Shown here: positions 44,927-55,338 of the stretch, one piece after another
Numbering within the stretch: position 1 is the first letter of the stretch
Layout: each line of letters starts with the position of its first letter
Assembly (NCBI RefSeq): GCF_002356355.1
Contig: NZ_AP018052.1
Coordinates: 682,001-746,000, forward strand
From: Thiohalobacter thiocyanaticus
GTDB lineage: Bacteria > Pseudomonadota > Gammaproteobacteria > Thiohalobacterales > Thiohalobacteraceae
Direction: 5' to 3'
Length of the DNA stretch: 64,000 nt
Program-made: the position numbers and the translations under genes
The notes under the pieces: generated by a model
What the model saw: only the letters and a program-made list of their open reading frames with translations
Databases searched by the model: none
Told to the model about the DNA's origin: nothing

Positions 44927-45898
44927 TCAGCCGGCGTCGTCCAGTTCCGCATCTCCGGTGCCGAGCCAGAAGTCCAGTTTCTTCTCCAGCAGTTCCTGCC
45001 AGGGCATATAGTGCGAGCCGTCGCAGGAGAAGTTCAGTCCCACGATGCCATTGAAGATGTTCAGCGAGCCGGCGCGCAGGTAGAGGGTTTCGTCCATGAA
45101 GCGCAGGGCGCGCAGGGTATGGAAGACCTCGGTCACACGGTCCGGCGGGATCACCGCGTCCTGTGGATAGGGGTGAGTGGGATAGGTGAGCACGATGCCC
45201 GGATCGGTCAGGTCCTCGATGTCCAGGATGCGATAACGATAGGGATCCTCCATGAACCAGAGGGTGGCGCGTGAGCTGGAGAAGTGCAGCTTGCCGTGGA
45301 ACACCCCGTGGGCGACGATCAGTTCGGTGACCAGGTCCAGTACCGCGTCGATGTGCTGATCCATCGGGCTGTCGACGCGATGCTGGCTGAACAGACCGCT
45401 GCGAATGGCCGGATCGCCCTTCATCTGCAGCCACTGGCCGGGCTGCTCGTAGATCTCCCGGGTCAGCGGCAGTTCGCGCAGGTCGAAGTCCGCGCCGAGA
45501 AAACCCAGCTGAGTGCCGGCGGCCGATTCGATGCGCTGGACCGCGGTCAGCGAGGGCCGGCGGGCATTGCGGCTGATGTAGGCATCGGACAGCGAAAAGG
45601 CCTCGCCCGCAAGTGCCGCTTTCAGATACGGGCGCTGGCTGCGGTCGCGCCCGGCATGTTCCGGCAACAGCCCCCGGGCCGAGACATTGGCCGTGATCTG
45701 CTGTCCCTGCATATCCAGCGCATAGAGGTATTTGCAGGAGGGCAGGTGGTCCAGCCATTCAGTGAGCAGTGTTTCCAATGGCTGGCGCTGCGGCCAGACG
45801 GCGGCGCATTCGCGGGCCAGTCGGGCCATCGGCGCATCCAGTAGTCGGCGCAGCAACATGCGCTGACGTGCCACTGCTGCTCTCAGTGCCTCTCCCAT
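44927..45898 (-). CDS. PDC/Cache-type sensor-domain protein, soluble
   Basis: 323 residues without a signal or membrane helix. A PDC-like ligand domain spans ~40-160: DHLPSCKYLYALDMQGQQITANVSARGL, GRDRSQRPYLKAAL, GEAFSLSDAYISRNARRPSLTAVQRI, LGFLGADFDLRELPL. A second half (~180-320) is uncharacterised. Cache domains are normally extracytoplasmic, so a cytoplasmic placement is odd. GGAGCGGAG precedes the ATG. It is divergent from the acetolactate synthase-like gene. Confidence 0.72.
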   Translation of the reverse strand: MGEALRAAVARQRMLLRRLLDAPMARLARECAAVWPQRQPLETLLTEWLDHLPSCKYLYALDMQGQQITANVSARGLLPEHAGRDRSQRPYLKAALAGEAFSLSDAYISRNARRPSLTAVQRIESAAGTQLGFLGADFDLRELPLTREIYEQPGQWLQMKGDPAIRSGLFSQHRVDSPMDQHIDAVLDLVTELIVAHGVFHGKLHFSSSRATLWFMEDPYRYRILDIEDLTDPGIVLTYPTHPYPQDAVIPPDRVTEVFHTLRALRFMDETLYLRAGSLNIFNGIVGLNFSCDGSHYMPWQELLEKKLDFWLGTGDAELDDAG

Positions 45899-46020
45899 GC
45901 GCTCCGCTCCCGGTTTCTGGTAGGGTCGGGATCAGCATGCCACTCTGGCAGGAATCTGGCCAGGGCAGGCATCACCGGATATCCGGCTGCACGATTTGAG
46001 CAGCACCTGAAGGAGCATAC

Positions 46021-47718
<1,698 letters not shown>

Positions 47719-47754
47719 TGGCCACGGAAAACACGGACAATTGCATGACTTTCA

Positions 47755-47825
47755 CGTCATTCCCGCGAAGGCGGGAATCTATGTGCCTCGGCGGTTTCTG
47801 GATTCCCGCCTTCGCGGGAATGACG
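47755..47825. repeat. Dispersed palindromic repeat, CGTCATTCCCGCG family (full copy)
   Basis: Two arms, CGTCATTCCCGCGAAGGCGGG and its complement TTCCCGCCTTCGCGGGAATG, flank a 17-base centre and end ATGACG. It lies in the gap between the convergent alsS-like and AAE transporter genes. Copies: 19340 and 61417. Confidence 0.9.
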
Positions 47826-47892
47826 GTCAAGTGATGCAGGTTGGGCTGAATGCAATGAAGCCCAACAACAAACCACGACGATTCATGTTGGG

Positions 47893-49515
47893 TTACTCGA
47901 CTGCGCCGAGGGTGACCAGCGCCAGGTACATGCCCTGCACCAGGGCGATGACCAGGATCACCGCCACCGGATAGACTGAGGAATAGGCCACCACCGGGCG
48001 GTCGGAGCTGTCGGCCTGACGGATGATGTCAAGGCCCGGGGTGAAGGTCATGCCGCCGCAGATCACACCGAAGCACTCGCTGACCGGGATCTTCATCACA
48101 TAGTGGCCGAACAGGAAGCTGGCCGCCATCGGCACCACGGCGAACAGCACGGCATAGAAGGCGTAGTAGATGGCCTGGTAGTCGAGCGATTCGACGAAGC
48201 TCTGGCCGGTGTCGAAGCCCACCTGCACGAAGAACAGCGCCAGCCCCAGTTCGCGCAGCACGGCGGTGGCGTTGCGCGGGAAGCGGCCGATGAAGTTGCC
48301 GATGCGCCCGAAGTGTCCGAACAGCAGGCCCGCCACCAGCGCCCCGCCGGCCAGCCCCAGCGAGAATGGGCCCAGCCCGGGCAGGGGGATGATGATGCCG
48401 CCGATGAAGAAGGCCAGGAACAGGGTGGCGGCCAGCGAGCCGATGTCCACGCGGCGCTGCACCGTGTGGTGCTCATGGCCCAGGAACAGTTCCAGCTGAT
48501 CGAGCTGATAGGGTGTGCCCACGGCCACCACCACGTCGCCGTATTCCAGCGCCAGGTCCTGGCGCGGCACGAATTCCACCCCCGCGCGCATGATGCGGGT
48601 CAGGGAGACGTTGTAGCGCAGCCGGATGTCCAGGTCGCCCAGGCTGCGGTTGACCACCGAGGTGTTCTCCACCACGATGGAACGGGTGTCCAACTCGGCG
48701 TTCTCGTCGAACTTCTCCTGCACCTCCACGCCCAGGGTCTGTCCGACCTTGTCCACGTCCTCCGGCAGGCCCTCGAGGCGCAGCACATCACCCGCCAGCA
48801 GCACGGTGCTGCCGCTGGCGGTGCGCATGTTCAGATCGCGCAGAATGCCCGAGACCACCACGTTGTGGTCCTGGAAGAAATCGATGTCGCGGATCAGCCT
48901 GCCGGCGAACTCCTCGTTCTGCAGCTTGAACACACCGGTATGCAGCTGGGTGCGGGCGCGCACCTCGGCTTCCATCTTCGGGCGCATGAGTCTGACCGCG
49001 ATGGTGATGAACAGGATCACCCCGAGCAGGCCGAAGGGATAGGCCACGCCATAGCCGAAGATGACCTCCTCCTTGGGGCTGAACTGCAACGCGCTCACCA
49101 GTGCCGGGCTGGAGGTGAAGGCGCCGCCGAACAGGCCCAGGCCGATGCCGATGGGCACCCCGGCCAGGGCGATGATGGCCACGGTGTTCACGCCGGAGAC
49201 GGCCAGCAGGACGACGACATTGGTGATGAAGCGCCGGCCGTGCTGCTTGAAGGCGCGGAAGAAACTGGGCCCGGCCTCCAGGCCGACGCTGAGCAGGAAC
49301 AGCACGATGCCCAGGTCCTGCAGGATGGTGATGGGCTCGAACTGATAGAAGTAGCCGGCGATCATGGCCACGATCAGCACCCCGCTGGAGCCGAAGCCCA
49401 CGCCCTTGATGCGCAGGTTGCCGAAGCCGATGCCGAGCATGATGATCAGGAAGGTGACCACCAGCTCCGACTTCTGGAACAGGATCTCGATCGGAATGAC
49501 GGCGTCGTTTTCCAT
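47893..49515 (-). CDS. AAE family (aspartate:alanine exchanger-like) transporter
   Basis: 540 residues. Two blocks of about five helices flank two RCK_C/TrkA-C domains (residues ~190-275 and ~285-355: NMRTASGSTVLLAGDVLRLEG, RSIVVENTSVVNRSLGDLDIR). The family repeat FGGAFTSSPALVSALQF and GGMTFTPGLDII is present in both halves. Members exchange aspartate/alanine or succinate; the substrate here is unknown. Monocistronic. Confidence 0.9.
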   Translation of the reverse strand: MENDAVIPIEILFQKSELVVTFLIIMLGIGFGNLRIKGVGFGSSGVLIVAMIAGYFYQFEPITILQDLGIVLFLLSVGLEAGPSFFRAFKQHGRRFITNVVVLLAVSGVNTVAIIALAGVPIGIGLGLFGGAFTSSPALVSALQFSPKEEVIFGYGVAYPFGLLGVILFITIAVRLMRPKMEAEVRARTQLHTGVFKLQNEEFAGRLIRDIDFFQDHNVVVSGILRDLNMRTASGSTVLLAGDVLRLEGLPEDVDKVGQTLGVEVQEKFDENAELDTRSIVVENTSVVNRSLGDLDIRLRYNVSLTRIMRAGVEFVPRQDLALEYGDVVVAVGTPYQLDQLELFLGHEHHTVQRRVDIGSLAATLFLAFFIGGIIIPLPGLGPFSLGLAGGALVAGLLFGHFGRIGNFIGRFPRNATAVLRELGLALFFVQVGFDTGQSFVESLDYQAIYYAFYAVLFAVVPMAASFLFGHYVMKIPVSECFGVICGGMTFTPGLDIIRQADSSDRPVVAYSSVYPVAVILVIALVQGMYLALVTLGAVE

Positions 49516-49569
49516 GAAACTCAGTGGATCCTTCTTGTTCGGTGTGCCCGCTGCCCGGCAGCGCGCCGT

Positions 49570-49998
49570 TCAGCCGCGACCGCGCTGACGGCGCCGGATG
49601 CGGCAGGCCTGAATGGCGGGCAGTACGGTCGGTGCCGGGATCTGCGTCACGTCGCCGTACTCGCCGGCTGCGGCCTCGACCACCGGCCAGATGTCCGCGG
49701 TCCCGGGGTCGCTGTCGGCGGGGTCGCGGGCCTGGCGCAGCCCCTGCAGCCCGCCGAGCAGAATGCGCTCGTAAACGCTCTTGGGTGTCTGGGTGAGGTC
49801 GTCCTCATAGCCCAGTTCGGGCAGGGCCAGGGCATTGAGGTGTTCGACCAGGGCCGCGCACACGGCATGGGCCGCAGCCTCGGTGCAGTCGTATTCCGAG
49901 CCGCCGCGCCGCACCACTTCCTCGGCGTGCCGGCAGCCGCAGGCCCCGGAGGCCTGGATGATGCTGAAGGGACACTTGTTACCGCTCATACCATTCAT
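49570..49998 (-). CDS. Cys-rich conserved hypothetical protein
   Basis: 142 residues. The N-terminal segment carries Cys9, Cys20, Cys22, Cys38 and Cys47 (NKCPFSIIQASGACGCRH, YDCTEAAAHAVCAALVEHLN), a spacing suited to a metal or Fe-S site. The rest is acidic, helical (DLTQTPKSVYERILLGGLQGLR) and ends with a basic tail. GGGA precedes ATG 49998. The AAE gene follows it in transcription order. I do not recognise the family. Confidence 0.7.
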   Translation of the reverse strand: MNGMSGNKCPFSIIQASGACGCRHAEEVVRRGGSEYDCTEAAAHAVCAALVEHLNALALPELGYEDDLTQTPKSVYERILLGGLQGLRQARDPADSDPGTADIWPVVEAAAGEYGDVTQIPAPTVLPAIQACRIRRRQRGRG

Positions 49999-50149
49999 CT
50001 TAGCGTCCCTGAACCGGACAAGGCCAGCGCCGCCGCGGGCCGGAAGGTCACAGGGATGTTACCTGCGGCGGCTTGTCGGACTGAGGCGGCCTCCCGTATG
50101 CTGCCGACAGGCGAGATGCCCCGCTTCCCGGGGCTGACAGGTATCCTGC

Positions 50150-51244
50150 ATGTATCCGACTTCACTGCTCTGCGCAGGGCGGTTGCACACACTGCTGGGG
50201 CTGCTGTTGCTGCCTGTTCTGGCTACGGCCCAGGAGCGGCTGGCCCGGGTCGGCACCGGCGCGGTCGAACGCGCGCCCATCATCGAGGAAGTGCCGCTGA
50301 CCGGCACCCTGACCTCGCCCCGGGTGGCGCAGGTCTCGACCTCGGTCGCGGGTCTGGTGGAGGCGATCAACGTCGATGTCGGCGACCGGGTCGAGGCCGG
50401 TGACCCCCTGGTGCGGCTGGACCGCGAACTCGAACAATTGGCGCTGGCCTCGGCCCGCGCCGCCACCCGCCGGGCACGGGCCGAGCTGGCCGATACCCGT
50501 CGTCGGCTGGAGGAGGCGCGTCAGCTGCGCGCCCGCCAGTCCTTCCCCGAGACCGAGGTGCGCACGCTCGAGGCGCAGGTCGGGATGCAGGAGGCCGAGG
50601 TTGAGCGCCTGGCCGCCGAGGCGCAGCGCCGGGAGGCCCGGCTGCGCCGGCATGTGCTCAATGCCCCCTTCGCCGGGGTGATCAACCGCAAACTGACCGA
50701 GGCCGGGGAGTGGGTCGAGCCGGGCACGGCCGTGGTCGAATTGATCGCGGTCGACAACCTGCGGCTGGATCTGCGCGTGCCCCAGCGCTACTTCCCGCGC
50801 ATCGACGCCGACACCCGGCTGCAGGTGAGGCTGGATGCCGCGCCGGAGCGCGAACTCGCGGCCCGCATCGGCACCGTTGTGCCGGTCAATGACCCCAGTG
50901 CCCGCACCTTCCTGCTGCGGGCCTGGCTCGACGCTCCAGACATCCCGCTCACCCCCGGCATGTCCGCCCGCGCCGTGCTGCAACTCGACACCGGTCAGCG
51001 TGGCCTGGTGGTGCCGCGCGATGCATTGCTGCGCTACCCGGACGGGCGAGTCAGCGTGTGGGTGGTCGAGGACGCAGGTGAGGACGGCACCGCGAGCGTG
51101 ACCGAACACAATGTAGAGACCGGCCTGGCCTTCGACGGCCGCATCGAGATCCGCTCGGGGCTGGAGCCCGGCCTGCGCGTGGTGACCACCGGCAACGAAT
51201 CCCTGCAGCCGGACCAGCGCGTACGCCCGGTCGGCGCCGACTGA
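50150..51244 (+). CDS. RND efflux periplasmic adaptor (MFP)
   Basis: 364 residues, signal peptide LLGLLLLPVLATA. Lipoyl/barrel-sandwich halves (STSVAGLVEAINVDVGDRVEAGDPLVRLDRE and the return LNAPFAGVINRKLTEAGEWVEPGTAV) flank an alpha-hairpin (~95-155, coiled coil), then beta-barrel and MP domains. Links the inner-membrane RND pump, whose gene starts 4 bp downstream, to an outer-membrane channel not seen here. Confidence 0.92.
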   Translation: MYPTSLLCAGRLHTLLGLLLLPVLATAQERLARVGTGAVERAPIIEEVPLTGTLTSPRVAQVSTSVAGLVEAINVDVGDRVEAGDPLVRLDRELEQLALASARAATRRARAELADTRRRLEEARQLRARQSFPETEVRTLEAQVGMQEAEVERLAAEAQRREARLRRHVLNAPFAGVINRKLTEAGEWVEPGTAVVELIAVDNLRLDLRVPQRYFPRIDADTRLQVRLDAAPERELAARIGTVVPVNDPSARTFLLRAWLDAPDIPLTPGMSARAVLQLDTGQRGLVVPRDALLRYPDGRVSVWVVEDAGEDGTASVTEHNVETGLAFDGRIEIRSGLEPGLRVVTTGNESLQPDQRVRPVGAD

Positions 51245-51248
51245 CACC

Positions 51249-54200
51249 ATGTTCGAGGGCATCGTCCGGCACGGGACCCTGATGACAGTGATAGTGCTGA
51301 TCATCTCCGTACTGGGGGTGGTTGCCGCGCTGCGCATTCCGGTGCAGATGATTCCCGACCTGGAGGTACGCACCGTCACCGTGGTCACCACCTGGCCGGG
51401 GGCGACGCCGCAGGACGTGGAGAAGGAGATCCTGATCGAGCAGGAGGAGTACCTGCGCACCATTCCCTCTCTGCACGAGATCACCGCCGAGGCCTCCTTC
51501 GGCCGCGCCCGCGTCGAGCTGGAGTTTCCCTTCGGGGTGGATCTCAACGAGACCCTCATCCGGGTCAACAACGCGCTCAGCCAGGTGCCGGAGTATCCGC
51601 TCAACGTGGACGAGCCGCGCATCTACGCCACCTCCTTCTCGTCCAATTCCTTCATGTATTTCCGCGTCGCGCCGCTGGCGGGCAACCCGCGCGGTCTGGA
51701 CATGGACCTGATGCAGGACTTCCTCGAGGACCATGTGCGCACCCGCATGGAGAGTGTGCCCGGGGTGTCCGAGGTGCGGGTGGGCGGCGGCGCCGAGCGC
51801 CAGGTGCAGATCCTGCTCGACCCCGCGCGGCTGGCGCAGCACCGGCTCACCCTGGGGGATGTGCGCGTGGCGGTGCAGGCGCGCAACCGCGATGTCTCCG
51901 GCGGCGAGGTCGAATCCGGCAAGCGACGCTATCTGCTGCGTACCATCGGCCGTTTCGACGACCTGGACGATCTGCGCGCCCTGGTGCTGGAACGGCGCGG
52001 CGATTCCATCATCCGCCTGGGCGATGTGGCCGAGCTGAAGCTGGATCACTCTGAACTGAGCGAGCTGTCCTTCACCGACGGCAAGCCGGTGATCGGGTTG
52101 TCGGTACGGCGTCAGACCGGCTCCAATGTCATCGACATCAAGCGCGCCATGCTGGTCGAGATGGAGGAAATCAACAGCCAGGTGCTGAATCCGCGCGGCA
52201 TGTTCATGCGCCTGATCGCCGACGACGTCGGCTATGTCCAGGCCTCGGTGTTCAATGTCTGGAAGAACCTGGCCCTGGGTGCGGTACTGGCCAGCCTGAT
52301 CATGTTCCTGTTCCTGCGCTCGGGCCGGGCCACCCTGGTCGGGGTGATGGGCATTCCCATCTGCACCATCGCCGCCTTCATCGGGCTGCTCATTACCGGC
52401 CGCACCGTGAATGTCATATCGCTCGCGGGCGTGGCCTTCGCCATCGGCATGACCCTGGACAACACCATCGTGGTGCTGGAATCCATCGAGCTGGCGCGCC
52501 GGCGCGGCCTGGACCGCTTCCGCGCCGCGGTGGAGGGGGTGCAGCAGGTGTGGCCGGCGGTGCTGGCCTCGACCCTGACCACGGTGCTGGTGTTCGTGCC
52601 CATCGTGTTCATCCGGGAGGAGGCCGGGCAGTTGTATTCGGACATCGCCATCGCGGTGTCGGCCTCGATCCTGGTGTCCATGCTGGTGGCCATCACCGTG
52701 GTGCCCACCGCCTCGGCGCGGCTGCGGTTCCGCTCGGATGCCCTCGGCGGCGAGGCGGCCGGGGGCGGGCTGCGCACACGGGTGCTGGCCGGCATCAACG
52801 CCCTGATCGACACCGGCCCCCGCCGCGCCGGAGTGATCGCCGGCGTGGCCGCGGCCAGTGTCGCGGCCATCGTCTGGCTCACGCCGCCGGCCGAGTACCT
52901 GCCCGAGGGCGAGGAGCCCAAGGTGTTCGCCTCCATGCACGCCCCGCCGGGCTACAACCTGCAGACCATGGCGGCCATCGGCCGCGAGCTGCACGATTAT
53001 CTGCTGCCCTATCTGGAGCACGACCCGGCGCAGTTCGAGGCCGGCGAGACCGAAGTGCCGGCTTTTGCCTACATGAACCTCGGCATCGAGCCGCAGCGCA
53101 TCCGCATCATCGCCCAGCCCAAGGACCCGGCCCACATCGAGCCGCTGATGGATGCCATTGTGCGCAAGTACGAGGAATACCCGGGCATGCGCGCCTTCGC
53201 CACCCGCGGCTCCATCATCACCAGCAACGACGGCGGCACCCGCAGTGTGAACCTGGACATCTCCGGCGCCGACCTGGCCGCCATCTACGATGTCGCCACG
53301 GCGGCCTATCGCCGCGCTCAGGACGTGTTCGACCGGCCGCGCATCCAGGCCAATCCGCCCACCCTGTCACTGTCGCAGCCGCTGGTGGAGATCCGCCCCG
53401 ACTGGGACCGGGTCGCCGAGGTGGGACTGGACGCCGGCGAGATGGGCTTCACCGTCGCCGCTCTGACCGACGGCGCCTTCGTCGACGAGTTCTTCATGGA
53501 CGACGACAAGATCGACATCTATCTCTACAGCCAGCAGGGCACCGGCGCCGACCTGGATCAACTCTCAAGGCTGCCGATCCATACCCCCAGCGGCGCGCAG
53601 GTGCCGCTGGATTCGCTGGCGCGGATCGAGGAGACGGTGGACACCAGCACCATCCGCCGCCTGGACGGCCGGCGCACCGTCACGCTCAATATCATCCCGC
53701 CGTCCGACGTGGCGCTGGAGACCGGGGTGGGCATCGTGCGCGACGAGGTGGTCGGGCATCTGCGCGAGACCGGCGCCATTCCGGCCAGCGTCGGTGTGGA
53801 CATCTCCGGCGCCAGCGACCAGCTGCAGGCCACGCGCGAGGCCCTGTTCGGCAACTATATCGTGGCGCTGGCCATCATCTATCTGCTGCTGGTGGCCATC
53901 TTCACCCACTGGGGCTATCCGCTGCTGATCATGCTCACCATCCCGCTGGGCGTGGCCGGCGGCATCGTCGGGCTGTGGCTGTTCAATGCCGCGGGGGCGG
54001 GGGTGGAATGGGCCGGGCTGGGCGGATTCCATCAACCCTTCGACATGATCACCATGCTCGGTTTCCTGATCCTGATGGGCACGGTGGTCAACAATCCCAT
54101 CCTGATCGTGCACCGGGCCATGACCAATGTGCGCGAGGCGGGCATGGATGCGCAGGCGGCGGTGCGCGATGCGGTGGAAACCCGGCTGCGGCCCATCGCC

Positions 54201-54392
54201 ATGTCGACGCTGACCACCCTGGGCGGTCTGGCGCCGCTGGTGCTGCTGCCGGGCGAGGGCACCGAGTTGTATCGGGGCGTGGGCGTGATTGTGCTGTTCG
54301 GGCTGCTGGGCACGGCCCTGGTGACCCTGACCTTCCTGCCGGCGTTGACGGTGACGGTGCTGGGGCGGCAGACCCCGTCCGCAGAGGCGTAG
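51249..54392 (+). CDS. RND efflux permease
   Basis: 1,047 residues, twelve helices with two large periplasmic loops. N-terminal IPVQMIPDLEVRTVTVVTTWPGATPQDVEKEI is the HAE-type signature. TM4 reads GVAFAIGMTLDNTIVVLESI: the second of the two TM4 aspartates of classical MexB/AcrB pumps is Asn. The TAG stop (54390-54392) lies within an inverted repeat. Adaptor gene is directly upstream. Efflux of hydrophobic or cationic compounds is inferred. Confidence 0.94.
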   Translation: MFEGIVRHGTLMTVIVLIISVLGVVAALRIPVQMIPDLEVRTVTVVTTWPGATPQDVEKEILIEQEEYLRTIPSLHEITAEASFGRARVELEFPFGVDLNETLIRVNNALSQVPEYPLNVDEPRIYATSFSSNSFMYFRVAPLAGNPRGLDMDLMQDFLEDHVRTRMESVPGVSEVRVGGGAERQVQILLDPARLAQHRLTLGDVRVAVQARNRDVSGGEVESGKRRYLLRTIGRFDDLDDLRALVLERRGDSIIRLGDVAELKLDHSELSELSFTDGKPVIGLSVRRQTGSNVIDIKRAMLVEMEEINSQVLNPRGMFMRLIADDVGYVQASVFNVWKNLALGAVLASLIMFLFLRSGRATLVGVMGIPICTIAAFIGLLITGRTVNVISLAGVAFAIGMTLDNTIVVLESIELARRRGLDRFRAAVEGVQQVWPAVLASTLTTVLVFVPIVFIREEAGQLYSDIAIAVSASILVSMLVAITVVPTASARLRFRSDALGGEAAGGGLRTRVLAGINALIDTGPRRAGVIAGVAAASVAAIVWLTPPAEYLPEGEEPKVFASMHAPPGYNLQTMAAIGRELHDYLLPYLEHDPAQFEAGETEVPAFAYMNLGIEPQRIRIIAQPKDPAHIEPLMDAIVRKYEEYPGMRAFATRGSIITSNDGGTRSVNLDISGADLAAIYDVATAAYRRAQDVFDRPRIQANPPTLSLSQPLVEIRPDWDRVAEVGLDAGEMGFTVAALTDGAFVDEFFMDDDKIDIYLYSQQGTGADLDQLSRLPIHTPSGAQVPLDSLARIEETVDTSTIRRLDGRRTVTLNIIPPSDVALETGVGIVRDEVVGHLRETGAIPASVGVDISGASDQLQATREALFGNYIVALAIIYLLLVAIFTHWGYPLLIMLTIPLGVAGGIVGLWLFNAAGAGVEWAGLGGFHQPFDMITMLGFLILMGTVVNNPILIVHRAMTNVREAGMDAQAAVRDAVETRLRPIAMSTLTTLGGLAPLVLLPGEGTELYRGVGVIVLFGLLGTALVTLTFLPALTVTVLGRQTPSAEA

Positions 54393-54469
54393 GTCGGGTT
54401 AGCGCAGCGTAACCCGACACAGCGGCGGCCCGCGTCGGGTTACGCCCTGCGGGCTAACCCGACCTACGC
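54388..54469. repeat. Inverted repeat GCGTAGGTCGGGTTAGCG / CGGGCTAACCCGACCTACGC
   Basis: 82 bp with long arms: CGTAGGTCGGGTTAGCG on the left and GGGCTAACCCGACCTACG on the right. The left arm contains the TAG stop codon of the RND permease. Internal direct and inverted copies of CGGGTTA recur in it. Confidence 0.85.
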
Positions 54470-54612
54470 AGCTGTACCCTTGTCCTGGCCGTGCAGGGCC
54501 GGCGCACGGTTCGGTTTCAGTTCCTTGTCGGAACCGACCCTGTCCGCGACGGACCAGCGTCAACCTTGATGCCGCGCAATTCCCCGCCGCAAGGCCACGT
54601 GGCATCATCCCG

Positions 54613-55338
54613 ATGATGAATCCCCCCACCGATGCCCAGCCCGTATTCACCGCCGAGGGCCTGACCAAGACCTATCACATGGGCGAGGTCGAGGTGCAGG
54701 CGCTGCGCGGGATTGACCTGGAACTGCATGCCGGCGAACTGATCGTACTGCTGGGGCCGTCGGGCAGCGGCAAGTCCACCCTGCTCAATATCCTCGGCGG
54801 CCTGGACGTGCCCACCGGCGGTCGGGTCTGGTATCTGGATCACGAACTGAGCGGGGCGGACGAGAGCGAGCTCACCCGCTTCCGCCGTGAGCATGTCGGT
54901 TTCGTGTTTCAGTTCTACAACCTGATTCCCAGTCTGACCGCGCGCGAGAATGTCGCCGCAGTCACCGAGATCGCCGCCGCGCCCATGACCCCGGAGGCGG
55001 CGCTGGAACTGGTGGGGCTGGGCAACCGGCTGGATCATTTTCCGGCCCAGCTTTCCGGCGGCGAGCAGCAGCGGGTGGCCATCGCCCGCGCCGTGGCCAA
55101 GAACCCGGCGGTGCTGTTGTGCGACGAGCCGACCGGGGCGCTGGACTCGACCACCGGGGTACGGGTGCTGGAGGTACTGGAACAGGTCAACCGGGAACTG
55201 GGCACCCTGACCGTGCTGATCACCCATAACGCCGGCATCGCCGCCATGGCCGATCGCGTGATCCGGCTCTCCGACGGCACCATTGCCGAGATCCGGGCCA
55301 ACGCCACCAAGACCCCCGCCCGGGAACTGTCCTGGTGA
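54613..55338 (+). CDS. ABC transporter ATP-binding protein, LolD/MacB/DevA-like
   Basis: 241 residues: Walker [21 protein letters not shown]-loop [20 protein letters not shown], signature [14 protein letters not shown], Walker [14 protein letters not shown]-loop [14 protein letters not shown]. It energises the FtsX-type permease whose GTG start overlaps its TGA by 4 bases. Confidence 0.95.
   Translation: MMNPPTDAQPVFTAEGLTKTYHMGEVEVQALRGIDLELHAGELIVLLGPSGSGKSTLLNILGGLDVPTGGRVWYLDHELSGADESELTRFRREHVGFVFQFYNLIPSLTARENVAAVTEIAAAPMTPEAALELVGLGNRLDHFPAQLSGGEQQRVAIARAVAKNPAVLLCDEPTGALDSTTGVRVLEVLEQVNRELGTLTVLITHNAGIAAMADRVIRLSDGTIAEIRANATKTPARELSW

Noticed and set aside
52550-54412. Plus-strand frame of 620 codons inside the RND gene
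   Set aside because: Out-of-frame shadow with AGR/HRR-type low complexity; the in-frame RND sequence is continuous.
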